Below are positions 46,185-56,189 of a stretch of 64,000 bases of DNA, in pieces. The stretch's first letter is position 1; the number at the start of each line of letters is the position of its first letter. The translations under genes were made by a program, and so were the position numbers. The stretch is from positions 61,021,501 through 61,085,500 of the forward strand of contig JAUMIR010000001.1 in the NCBI GenBank assembly GCA_030847615.1, in the 5' to 3' direction. Under the pieces are notes generated by a model that was not told the DNA's origin, did not search any database, and was given only the letters and a program-made list of their open reading frames with translations. Source of the DNA: Gambelia wislizenii (Eukaryota > Chordata > Lepidosauria > Squamata > Crotaphytidae).

Positions 46185-47234
46185 TCATCCTCGGTTCCGA
46201 AGGACAAGGTCCCTCCATCCCTTCCTCCAGAAGTACAGGCTGTCATCGATACTGCCTGACGACCTGCAACCCGTAGGTTGTATCACTACAAGTGGAAGAA
46301 GTTTGAAGCCTTCCTAGCTGACCGGGGACTGTCAACGGAACTGTACTCCATCCTGACAGTCCCAAAATTCCTCCACCTGTCTGCAACGGGACTTTCAGTT
46401 TTGTCGCTCTGGTGCTACTTGGCAGCCGTCTTTGTTGAATTCTAGGCTAGAGGCTGACTGTCCCCTTTCATGGACCCGACAGTCAAGAAGTTTTTAAGAG
46501 GCTATGTCAACCTGCATCCTCCGGTGCTCGAGCCTACTCCGACTTGGAGCCTTGAACTGGTCTTTTCTCAACTGGTTCAACATCCCTTCAAACCCATGCC
46601 ATCTACTGGCTTGAGACTTCTGTCTTGGAAAACTGCTTTCCTTGTTGCTATTACTTCAGCGCATCAAGCTGGAGAAATGTGTGCCCTACACTTGGACCCG
46701 CTGTACACTGCTTTCCACAAGCACAAAGTGGTGCTGCATCTTGACATCTCCTTCCTTCCGAAGGTGGTGTCTAGCTTTCATTTGAATCAACCTATCAGCC
46801 TCCCTGCTCTGATGCAAGATCTGAAAGATGAATTTGAGCGCACCCTCCATTCCATGGATGTCAGGAGGGCGCTCGCCTTTTACATCTAGACAACTGCTCT
46901 GTTCAGGAAGTCACCTAGAATGTTTGTCTCCTATGCCGACTCGAGACTTGGACAACCGATTTCTGCACAATGCCTGTCAAAGTGGGTGACATTGACTATA
47001 TCTCTTTGCTATGAACTGGCTAAGAAGCTGTTGCCACCACAGGTTCGAGGACACTCAACGAGGGCTGTCTCCACCTCGACAGCTTTGCTATCTGGAGTGC
47101 CTCTAGAGGACATTTGCAGAGCGGCAACTTGGTCATCATCTTTAACCTTCATCTCTCATTATAGACTTGACACTCGTTCTAGGAACGAGGAGCCTTTGGG
47201 AAAGCTGTGCTTTTGTCTTCTATTCAATGAGTGA
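46185..47234 (+). pseudogene. DIRS tyrosine recombinase, broken
   Basis: One frame, without indels, runs from 46185 to the stop at 47232 and contains stops at 46257 (TGA), 46443 (TAG), 46455 (TGA) and 46887 (TAG). The N-terminal core-binding part has ATRRLYHYKWKKFEAFLADRG. The catalytic domain keeps the late motifs: HSTR at 47052-47063 (His and Arg), the tryptophan at 47130 that replaces the second histidine, and the tyrosine nucleophile in SHYRLD at 47160. The box-I region reads SAHQAGEMCAL where the family has arginine before the small-Gly-Glu-Leu segment, so the first catalytic arginine appears lost. The enzyme would have joined the circular DNA copy to the genome. Confidence 0.88.
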
Positions 47235-47420
47235 GTGTTAATGTGCTGCCAAGTTACCTGATTGATATCCTTGATATGCTAAGTCTATATATTTGATCAG
47301 CTTTCTCGTGCTTAAGAATGTGCTGTCAATAAATCCAACTGCTGTTTGACTGTGCACCATGGTCCTAGTGTCAGTATGTATAGGAAATACCCTCCTCTGG
47401 GGATGAAGCTTGCCAGTCTA

Positions 47421-47514
47421 CCCAGCTGTGTGATTCACAGAGACCACAAAGAAGATGGATAGGTCGCTTACCTGTAACCATAGATCTTCGAGTGGTCTTC
47501 TATGAATTCACACA
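47421..47514. repeat. DIRS internal complementary region
   Basis: Bases 47421-47456 are complementary to the left end (from 41711 inward) and bases 47457-47514 are complementary to the right end (51556 inward). The two parts meet at ggat. This juxtaposition is the template thought to align both ends when the circular copy is made, and is diagnostic of DIRS. Confidence 0.92.
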
Positions 47515-47538
47515 GACCCGCTCATCCTCCCCTCTATG

Positions 47539-47546
47539 TCCTACTA
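47539..47546. repeat. hAT target-site duplication, left copy
   Basis: The 8-bp tcctacta is repeated exactly at 51294-51301. Confidence 0.92.
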
Positions 47547-47882
47547 CGGTGATGGCAAACCTATGACACGAGTGTCACCTCTGACATGCGTAGCCATCTG
47601 TGGTGACATGCAGCTAGGTCGCTCCCCCCTGCCTGCAACCTCAACAGTCTCCCTAAAGTGGCGATCGGGGCTTCAAAGCCCTGGTCGCCATTTTAGGGAA
47701 GAGGGGGAGGGAATGAAAGTGGCGGGCAGGGCTACGAAGCCCCGGTCACCACTGGGAGGAGGCTTTCCAGCCAGCACCCTCCGTTCCAAAAGCTGCGATC
47801 GTGGGTTTGGGAACAGACGGTGGCTGGTCGCTGGAGGGGAGGGGATGGAGGGGGGAAAAGCCCTCCCATCCAGCCCTCCCAT

Positions 47883-48358
47883 CCGGCCAGTGAGGCTCTT
47901 CCCCCCCCCCCATGCAGGCTTGCTGGAAGAGAGGGGTCTTCAGTAACAGAGAAAACTCCTCCCGGCCAGCGATGCTCTCCCCCCCATGCAGCCTTGCTGA
48001 ATGGGAGGGCTCTTCTCCGTGACTCAGTCACAGAGAAGACCCCTCCCGGCCAGTGATGCTCTCCCCCCCGTAAAGCCTAGCTGAATGGGAGGGTTCTTCT
48101 CTGTGACTCAGTCACAGAGAAGACCCCTCCCAGCCAGCGATGCTCTCCTCCTGTGCAGCCTCGCTGAATGGGAGGGCTCTTCTCCATGACTCAGTCACAG
48201 AGAAGACCCCTCCCGGCCAATGATGCTCTCTCTCCCCCGTGAAGCCTCACTGAATGGGAGGGTTCTTCTCTGTGACTCAGTCACGGAGAAGACCCCTCCC
48301 AGCCAGTGATGCTCTCCCCCCATGCAGCCTGGCTGAATGGAAGGGCTCTTCTTAGTCA
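47883..48358. repeat. 84-bp minisatellite with hairpin cores
   Basis: The landmark gatgctctc recurs at 47971, 48055, 48139, 48222 and 48308 (periods 84, 84, 83, 86), giving about 5.7 copies. Each complete unit holds a 27-bp near-perfect palindrome, clearest at 48096-48122, with gtgactcagtcac at its centre. That centre contains TGACTCA, the AP-1 binding consensus. The array lies upstream of the TATA-like site. Confidence 0.9.
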
Positions 48359-48771
48359 CGGAGGGTGGCTGGAGGCTGGAGGGGAGGGTCTAGAGCAGGG
48401 GGAACTTTCAAGCCAGCACCCTTCATTTCCAAAGCTGCGGTCGATCGTGGATTTGGAAAGAGAGTGGCTGGCTTTGGAAAGGGAGGGTGGCTCACTGGTT
48501 GCTGGAGGGGAGGGGCTGGAGGGTGCTTGGTGGATAGCCTGGATGGGAGGGGCTGGAGGAGGGAGCTATCCAGCAAGCACCCTCCCTTCCAAGGAGGCCG
48601 TCATGTTGCCCTTCTTCCCGGCAGCCTCGGCTGCTGGGGGGAAGGTGGGAAAAAGGGAGCCAATCAGGGCCGGTCAGCCATGCCCTGATTGACTGCCTGG
48701 AACAGAGGGGAGGGACATCCGGCCACATTTCCAGCACAGCCGGATGATGCAGAGGCTGGCGACGGGGCTGG

Positions 48772-48777
48772 TATAAA
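48772..48777 (+). promoter_or_regulatory. Possible TATA box of the hAT transposase
   Basis: TATAAA in a GC-rich setting (gggctggtataaacaggcc) about 450 bp before the first readable transposase residues and after the minisatellite. A splice or leader may separate it from the coding part. Position and context are suggestive only. Confidence 0.35.
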
Positions 48778-49224
48778 CAGGCCAGCCCCAGCGCGAAGCC
48801 TCCAGTTCAGCCCCAGTAGTGCCTCGGACACCCCCACCCTCTCGTCAGCCTGTGCATTGCTGAGATAAGTGAGAGAAGTGGTGATGAGATAAGTGTGATA
48901 AGTGAGATCATTGCTGAGATAAGTGAGGGAAGGCTGGGAGAGGAGAGGGCCTGTGGCATGCTATGGGTGCTATTTTTTGCCATTAGCTGCAGCCGTTGTT
49001 ATTCACATAAAGAACAATATCTTGCTCCACAGTGCAGACTCCATTTCACCACTGTTACTGTTGTGCATCTTTATTAACCCTGCCCTTTCCTAAAAGACAG
49101 TTACATGCACCATTTTGTGGCTAGTAAGGCTAGTTAACCCCTAATTACCTGGAGGCCTAACAAGCGCTATCTATAATTCTATCTTCTGTCACTGCCCCCC
49201 TGATGGAGAACCTAAAAAATAAAA

Positions 49225-50994
49225 AACTAAGGTGAAGTAAAGGAAGTGGTAGTAGCAGTGGCCAACCCTTTCAAGAGACATGGACTGAGATGTATGGCTT
49301 TATAGGAAAAAAAATGGCAGATCTGCAAGTGTGAGCATTGCTCACTCTATAGCTCAGCATCGAAAAGCGTTCAGTGAGGGAGAATTTATTAAAGAAACTC
49401 TCCTAAGATGTGCACCAGTTTTATTGCACGATATGCAGAATAAAGATACAATAAAGATAAGAGAATATCTGAGTTGCCACTCAGTAGAAATATCATAGAA
49501 GACCGAATAATGAGACTGAACACAAACGTACAACACCAATTAGAGAGAGACCTAAGGAAGTGTAAATATTTTTTTATCTCTCTTGATGAAACTACTGATG
49601 TCACATCACATGCTCAGTTTGCCATTATTGGTCGATATTCTGATGGTCTCACAATGAGAGAAGAGTTGATAAAGTTAGTATCAGTGCCAACAAGTACAGC
49701 AGGAAGCAAAATATGTAAGGTTGTTCTACAAACATTTTGTGACCTAATCATTGATATATCTAAAGTTGTGTCAGTGACGACAGATGGGGCACCAAATATG
49801 GTGGGGAAAAAAGTCAGATTTGTCAAATTGTTTACAGAAGCTATTGGACATCCAATTGTGCCTTTTCATTGTATTATCCATCAGGAGGCTTTATGTGCCA
49901 AGGCAGGATTCACCGAGTTAAATGACTTAATGTCAGTTGTTACAAAAATAGTTAATTGAATAGCTGCTCTTCCCCTTCACAAGCGAGAATTTTTGGCACT
50001 TTTACAGGAGCTTGATTCCACCTACAGTGGACTGCTGATGTACAATAATGTAAGATGGCTGAGCCGAGGCAAAGTTCTTGAGCGCTTTGTGGAGTGCTTT
50101 GAAGAAATTAAGGTATTTAAAGTAATTAAGTAATTAAGGTAATTAAGGTACTTCTTGACGATAAGGATCTGTGAAACTTTCCTCAGCTTAATGATGTAAG
50201 TTTTTTACCCTGATTTTTTTTATAGATCTCTCTGTTCATATTAATGAACTGAACTTCAAGTTACAAGATTTTGGCAAAAGTATTGACGTTATGTTTGGAT
50301 ACATAAAAGCTTTTGAAAGTAAAGTTAAAATTTTCAAGCAAGATGTAGAAACTAAAACTTATAAGAATTTTCCTCGAGTAGCAAAGCATTTTGAGAAGGC
50401 CAGGGCAGCTGTACAAAATGAATGGAACTCTTGCATGTGAAGTACCAGCATGTTTTAGACTCGTTACTTGACCAGTTTAGTGATAGATTTAGTCAACTTA
50501 GAAGTCTAGAACAGATCATGAAAATAATTAAGTATCCTGATGTAGTAGTCTACAGTAGTTTGGAATTAAATGGTTTCCAATGGATGTAAATTGAAGATTT
50601 GGAGATGCAACTTGCAGAATTTCAAGACAGTATCTGGGCTCAGGTGTTTGTCGATTTGAGGTCAAAGCTTGAGATTCTGGAAAGGTGCCGCTTGGAGAAT
50701 CAAGAGGAGTGCCACTATGAACAGGAAATTTGGAGTGCCTGGAACCGACTACCAGACACTTTTAGCACCCTGAAAAATATAGCAATGGCTTTACTCACAA
50801 TTTTCCCCTCCACATACTTTTGTGAGGCCTTATTCTCAGTGTTAAATAATATCAAAACCAACAAAAGAAACAGATTGACAGATGAAGTTAGTAGTGCTTC
50901 CTTGGGCCTGAAGTGTACAAAATACCAACCTTCAATTGAAGAATTAGCCAATGAAATTCAACAACAAAAAGTCACTAATAGGCAGGTTAGTTAA
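49225..50994 (+). pseudogene. hAT transposase relic
   Basis: The frames together follow hAT transposases of the GTF2IRD2/ZBED5-like type. The N-terminal part around 49320-49480 includes an AQHRKAFSEGEFIKE motif. The RNase H-like catalytic core (49474-49959) has FFISLDETTDVTSHAQ, where the first catalytic aspartate is plausible, then VSVTTDGAPNMVG with the second, and FHCIIHQEALCAK. After frame changes the text continues with YNNVRWLSRGKVLERF (50045 on). It ends with the C-terminal dimerisation domain LLTIFPSTYFCEALFSVLNNIKTNKRNRLTD. Stops occur at 49957, near 50175, near 50440 and at 50587, with several shifts. A BED zinc finger was not seen. It cannot make a full protein. Confidence 0.88.
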
Positions 50995-51293
50995 AGAATT
51001 CCCCCTCCCCCTCACTTATCTCAGTTCACAGCACCCCACACAAGCTAAATAATATCAAGACCAACAAAAGAAACCAACTGACGGATGAACAAAGAAGTCA
51101 CTAAGCAGGTAAGTTAAATAATTAGTTTTTGGTTTATTAAATACAATTATATATAATAATTATACATTTCTGTTATTTAAACAATAAATATTGTGAAATA
51201 ATGTTTTTTTCCTCAAAGTGACACACCACCCGAGTTATGCTCAGTTTTTTGGCGAAGTTTGACACACCAGACTCAAAAGGTTGCCCATCACTG

Positions 51294-51301
51294 TCCTACT
51301 A
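51294..51301. repeat. hAT target-site duplication, right copy
   Basis: Exact repeat of 47539-47546. Confidence 0.92.
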
Positions 51302-51354
51302 TATTATATAAACATTCTTAATGTTCCTGATGCTGCTGGTTGCGGTGTCATTCA

Positions 51355-51531
51355 AGGAACAGAGGGGAATTAGGCGGGAGTGCCTTTTAAGGGACTGTTA
51401 GGATGGGTGGAGTAACCGCCAAAAATGTATCAATGCACATTCTGCCTAGCGATTCCAGAAGGTTCCAAATGCTCTGTGCAGGCACAGGAATAACCCAGCT
51501 GTGTGAATTCACAGAAGACCACTCGAAGATC
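51355..51531. repeat. DIRS right inverted terminal repeat
   Basis: Reverse complement of 41711-41887, separated from the recombinase ORF by the hAT insertion. The outermost 25 bp (to 51556) pair with the internal complementary region rather than with the left repeat. Confidence 0.9.
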
Positions 51532-51556
51532 TATGGTTACAGGTAAGCAACCTGTC

Positions 51557-53187
51557 CTTCCCCCACCTTGGCTGACCATCCCATTCAGTTCCATTTAAAA
51601 ATACTTCAGCCTTCTCCAACCTGGTTCCCTCCTGATGAGGAAGACTGCATCCCCCATCATCCCTAGTCATGTTGAATGGGGGGATGCAATCCAAACTATT
51701 TTGAGGTCTGCTGATTGGGGGAAGTTGCTTCTGATGTTGAATGGCCCCAAACTGCAACACTGAATTTTAAGGGTACTTTAAAGTATTGCCTTCTGTGTCT
51801 TAAGCGCTTATCAGTTCTAGTTAACACCTTACATGCCTGACCATGAAGTCCAGTGACGAAACCTGTTTGCCCAAAGCATCTAAAATTCAAGGGTATGTTG
51901 CCTCTGAACCTGGAGGTTCCATTTAACCTGTGATGAATATATCTCTTCAGAGGCATTCATTAGAATAGTTGTGGCTAGCCTCAGGAGGGTGTTGTGAGAT
52001 ACATTTAGTAAAGAAAATAATATTGCAAGCCTGATAAATGATTATTAACTTTATGTTTATCCTTCCTTTCCCCCCAAACCAGGACTTTTATTAGGATTTG
52101 ATAAACCTTGACCATAAATCTGAGAAGCTGAGGGTGACTTCTGTAGGGCTGACAGATTAGAGAGTAACTCCTTTCTCCTCTGACTTTACATTCCTTTTGT
52201 GGCTGAATAACAGGATTATTCAGTATAATGATAAGACTGCCTGCTGATGGGTTGGCCACCCAAGGATCAGTTGTTAATCTGGCACTTGCTCTGCTAATGT
52301 TGAAACCAAACGGGAAGGAATTTGCACTGTTATTCATAGCAAGTAGAGAAAATACACACAGTGAGAGACCCACAGAGTTCAAGGAGTTTGAAAGATCCAG
52401 GGGAGGCAAATGTCCTCCCCATCTGCAAACTGTTCAGCATATCCAGTAAGGAAGGAATCGATTTCCTGCCACAGCAAATTTTAATGGTGATGTTAAGATG
52501 ACTTCTTTGGACACAGTAATCTTACTCATGAGCTGAGCTTTTTTAAAAATCATTTTATTTTTATAGAATTACAAGCAACATAACTGTTAGTCAACTGTAG
52601 TAGAACACTCTGTGTATACAGGACTACCCAAGTATTTTCATAGAAGCATCTAAGAAACAAATGTGGACCAGTTCCCCTGTTGAAAGTACGGTAGGTGGAG
52701 TTTGAAATAGCTGAGGGAAGAGTATGATGTATGCTTCTCAACATCTCCATCCAGGAAAACAATTCTAGCTCAGGCTTTTGTTACTCCGAACCTTAGGATC
52801 ACTATTGCTAAGCTAAAACAGAGTGATACTGCATAATAAGTTTAGGGAATAGAAATTTGCAGTAACCAACCCTCCTCTGCTTTTTTACACAAACAATTGT
52901 ACATTCAAGCTTATGGCCATGGATCTCTTTAGCTGTGTTCATTGCTGTTGCCATTTGTTGGCAACCTTGTGAATGAAAAACCTCCAACAGCTCCAGTTAT
53001 TAGCACTTACGTTTTGTAAACTCAAGGCCATGACTGTCTTGATTGAGTCAATCCCTCTGCTCTGTGGTCTTCTTTTCATACTGCCTGATTTATTTTATCA
53101 AACATTATTGTATTTTCAAATGAGTCATGTCATCTTGTGATATGGCCAAAGGACAATTGCCTGAGTTTAGTCATTTAGATGAGGGTC
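51557..53187. other. Mostly unassigned
   Basis: Contains a MITE-like fragment at about 51608-51690 (cttctccaacctggttccctcctgatg, then catcccccatcatccctag). A phrase at about 51853 matches 38406. No convincing gene. Confidence 0.4.
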
Positions 53188-53416
53188 AGCATGGTGTAAT
53201 GGCTTGAGCATTGAGCTATGACTCTGGAGACCAGGGTTCAAATCCCCGCTCAGCCATGGAAATGCACTGGGTGACCTTGGGCAAGTCACATGCTTTTAGC
53301 CTCATATAAAGGCAAAGGCAAAGACCCTCTAAACAAATCTTGCCGAGAAATCCCCAATGATAGGATTGCCTTAGGGTCACCATAAGTCGGAAACAACTTG
53401 AAGGCACAGAACAACT
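53188..53416 (+). mobile_element. tRNA-derived SINE (copy 4, best preserved)
   Basis: The tRNA-like head gtgtaatggcttgagca, ctctggagaccagggttcaaatcccc contains a near-consensus B box. The body has gggtgaccttgggcaagtcaca. The tail reads gggtcaccataagtcggaaacaacttgaaggcacagaacaac. The tail resembles BovB 3' ends, the criterion for Sauria-type SINEs. Confidence 0.92.
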
Positions 53417-53569
53417 ACAGTCATTTAGGCTTCTAGTGAGACTTCAGGCTTGATTTGCTTTCAAGCCCATTTATCCATGGTATACATAGAACTCCCCTCC
53501 AGCAGTCCATTTCAAATGAGTTGATTATAGTCACTTTCTTAAAATTATCCAGATTGAGCATAAGCAAAA

Positions 53570-53692
53570 TGTCACACTCCAGGTGTTGTTGGACTGCAAC
53601 TCCCAGCATTTCTCATCAATACCAATGCTAGTTAGGGTTGATGCGAGTTTCAATTCAACAACATCTGGAGAGCTGCACTTTCCCAGTCGAAA
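53570..53692. mobile_element. Palindromic MITE-like fragment
   Basis: The block ccaggtgttgttggactgcaactcccag pairs imperfectly with gagtttcaattcaacaacatctgg. Related blocks lie at 36565 and 51640. Confidence 0.55.
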
Positions 53693-53730
53693 TACAGATC
53701 ACCTCTGTATTGTATTTATGCTAGATAATA

Positions 53731-53971
53731 CAGTTGTCCTTTCATATTCGCTGTGGTTTGGTTCCAAGACTGCCCCATGGATACCAAAATCCGTGAATAC
53801 TCAAATCCCATTATATGCAATGGCATAGCAAAATGGTGTCCCTTATATAAGATGGCAAAATCAAGGTTTGTTTTTTGGATTATTATTATTATTATTTTTT
53901 TAAAGAATATTTTCAAGCCGTGAATACTTAAGTCCATGGATACCAGTTCCGTGGATACGGAGGGACAACTG
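53731..53971. mobile_element. Tigger-like MITE, 241 bp, complete
   Basis: TA on both sides. Ends cagttgtcctttcatattc and gagggacaactg. The order of inner motifs is the reverse of 32888-33116, so it lies in the opposite orientation. An (ATT)n run is present at about 53880-53895. Confidence 0.85.
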
Positions 53972-53973
53972 TA

Positions 53974-54857
53974 ATTTCTTTGTTAGAATACATAGAGCAC
54001 TTGATATTAAAACAACTGGACATCCATGCATTGTTCTTATCTTGAATCACACCCTTATTTCCCATGTGGCACTGTTTTCCCATTTCGTTTCCTGTTATGT
54101 CAGGACAAAACCCTAGTGGTTACTCCCAACTAGCGTAGACCCATGCTATCAACTGTTGAGTGCTAAGTCAACATATAAGTAAATCCAATTAATTCAGTGG
54201 GCCTCCTCTAGTTAAGGACTAACAATAGGATTCAAATCTTAGCAAATAAGAGGTACAATCCTACCCTGCCTCTCCAGGATGAAGCTGGAACAGCTTTATG
54301 GACCTTCTAAGGAGAGACAAAGTTCTGCAGAGCTGCAAGGGAGGAGCACTGTTAAATACATCTTCAGAAAACATGACAGCAGGGGCATGAGTTCTGTGCT
54401 GGGGTCCCAGAAGATATCTTGCTTAATTCCAAAGAAAGGCAATATTGCACCCCTATTGGCTAGTGTAAGTACACACAGAGATGTGGAGGTTGTGGTATGG
54501 CAGCAGAGGTAAAGTAGCTGCAAGTGTTGCAATGATGGAGGAAGAGACTGCAGCAAAAGCCATCTCCTGTCAGGTGAGAAAACTGCCTTGTAGCTCCCAA
54601 GTCGCTCAAGGGATCACCTGGGCAGCTTTTATTCCTGAAAGAGAGGATTTTTGCTCTTGCTCTGTTTGAAAAAATCCTTAATGGTGGCATAACACACCAC
54701 TACATCATGTTAGTTATCAACAGAATTCCGGCTAGAGTCACTGGGTGTAAAAATGGGATTTATTCTTATAAATTCTATGAATTGCAGTCTAAAAAAGTAA
54801 CTTCTTTCAAGCTTTTCTAAGCTTGCATAAAAGCTTTCAAGGCACAGTGGACTGGTA
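53974..54857. other. No recognised feature
   Basis: No repeat boundary or convincing exon was identified. Confidence 0.4.
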
Positions 54858-54930
54858 TGTATTCCTGCATGGCAAGGGCCTGGACTAGATGGCCCTTGAA
54901 GTCCCTTCTTTCCTACCTAGAATTCTGTGT
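54858..54930 (+). mobile_element. CR1 LINE 3' end fragment
   Basis: The run tattcctgcatggcaagggcctggactagatggcccttgaagtccctt is the CR1 3' end region. The terminal repeat is decayed (agaattctgtg). Confidence 0.7.
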
Positions 54931-55088
54931 CAAAGGTGGTTCTGACTGACAATCTGTTCAAAAGCCATGGCTGATTCTCAGGAGCAACTATGACTTAGTA
55001 CCACTTGGGATCCCTGCTCAACATATATGCCCTTACATCAGGGGTAGGAGTTGTATGGCCCTCCAGATAAAACCAGGTTTTATAAGCA

Positions 55089-55342
55089 TAAGATCGCTCT
55101 TCCATGTCTCTCATTTAACAAGGCAAAAAAAGCGGGGAATGGGGGGTGCTTTGGGGGAATAATAATGCAGGTAATTCACTCGCGGTCACCATCTTTTCTT
55201 GCAGGCATGCTCTGTGTGAACGTCAAACTCACGTAGCTCCCCATGCCAGTGATCTTGCGAATGCATTGTGGGGACAAATGAGCACTGCTGCGATAGTGAG
55301 TTAATGCACTATTTTTCGCAATTCTCCTGTTTAGCTGAGCCC
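55089..55342 (+). mobile_element. Non-autonomous DNA element, family B (right half only)
   Basis: Matches in order the right half of 60110-60728: aagatcgctcttcc, ggtaattcactcgcgg, accatctt, ggcatgctctgtgtgaac, cagtgatcttgcgaa, and the end at tgagccc. The left half is missing. Confidence 0.65.
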
Positions 55343-56189
55343 GTAGAGAAGCTTCCCTGAACATGGACACACACCACACTTCTCTCCCCTCTCCTGACCG
55401 TCTCCTTTTCCTCTTCTTCTCTTCAGTCTCTTGGGATTTTGAAGTGTCTAACTTTCTTTGCTATGTATTGGGAGACATCCAGTAAATAATGTCTGACTAT
55501 CCAGTATGGCTGATGGTCAAAAATGTGGGACAGACCCCCAGCTGCTTCCTTCAGAGATACACTCACTCTATCGAAAGGGAAAAGCTTGGCAGGATGAGCC
55601 GCTTCCATTGCTGCATTGTTATGGTGTGCAGCTTTGCAAATGCAGTCTCACTAGCCCCCTCCCACCCCTAAAAAAGTCTTCAAAATACTACAGAAGTCAG
55701 AAATTGTGTGAGGGCCGCATGTGGGCATCATGTGATTTGTGAGTGAGCCAGATTTTGTAATAAATGGAAGGGATAGAAACAAATGTAGATGGCTCTTTAG
55801 AGGCCAATAAAATGTCTCTGTAAAAAAATTATGATTTGTGCCTTTTTTAAAAAAATGGATTTTTAAAGTATGATTGCAAAAAAACAGGAAAAAAAACAGG
55901 AAAAAAAAACCCAAAAATCATGAAGTGTTTTACGAAGGCATTTTAATGGTCTCTAATGCCATAAATCTCAAAGGCACACAACAAAAGGAACTGTCTGAGA
56001 ACTTGTGTCTAACTTCCCTGTCCTGATTCTCTTAAACTTTCTGGAACTCTAGCAGTTCCATTATATTAAGCGTGCATTGTGTTGTCAAATAGGACTGAGT
56101 CAGTTGACCTGGCCTGGTGTATCCTTAGTTAGGTAACCTACAGATGATATGGTGCCATGGCAACATGTTAGAAAATGTTCTTCTTATTT
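55343..56189. other. No recognised feature
   Basis: A-rich tracts near 55879-55910 and a T/A-rich stretch near 55840; otherwise nothing was recognised. Confidence 0.4.

Larger units (their letters stand above)
47547..51293 (+). mobile_element. hAT transposon (GTF2IRD2/ZBED-like group), 3747 bp, nested in DIRS
   Basis: It starts cggtgatggcaaacct and ends with the complement of cagtgatgggcaacct. Both sides carry the identical 8-bp duplication tcctacta, the hAT signature. The 5' third is GC-rich with a minisatellite and a TATA-like site, the middle and 3' parts hold a transposase relic. It landed between the DIRS internal complementary region and the right terminal repeat. That makes it younger than the DIRS insertion, unless the DIRS moved carrying it. 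Confidence 0.93.
41711..51556 (+). mobile_element. DIRS tyrosine-recombinase retrotransposon (with nested hAT)
   Basis: The parts, in order, are: left inverted terminal repeat, ORF1, reverse transcriptase/RNase H ORF, tyrosine recombinase ORF, internal complementary region and right terminal repeat. This is the complete DIRS plan. These elements integrate by a recombinase acting on a circular DNA intermediate, so no target duplication is expected and none was seen. Removing the nested hAT (47547-51293 plus one 8-bp duplication) leaves about 6.1 kb, a usual DIRS length. All three ORFs are disabled, so the copy cannot act by itself. Flanks are ordinary repeat-rich DNA. Confidence 0.92.

Noticed and set aside
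47536..48737. A cluster of open frames of up to 136 residues on both strands inside the hAT 5' part.
   Set aside because: They coincide with GC-rich repeats and the 84-bp array; no hAT family motif is present in them.
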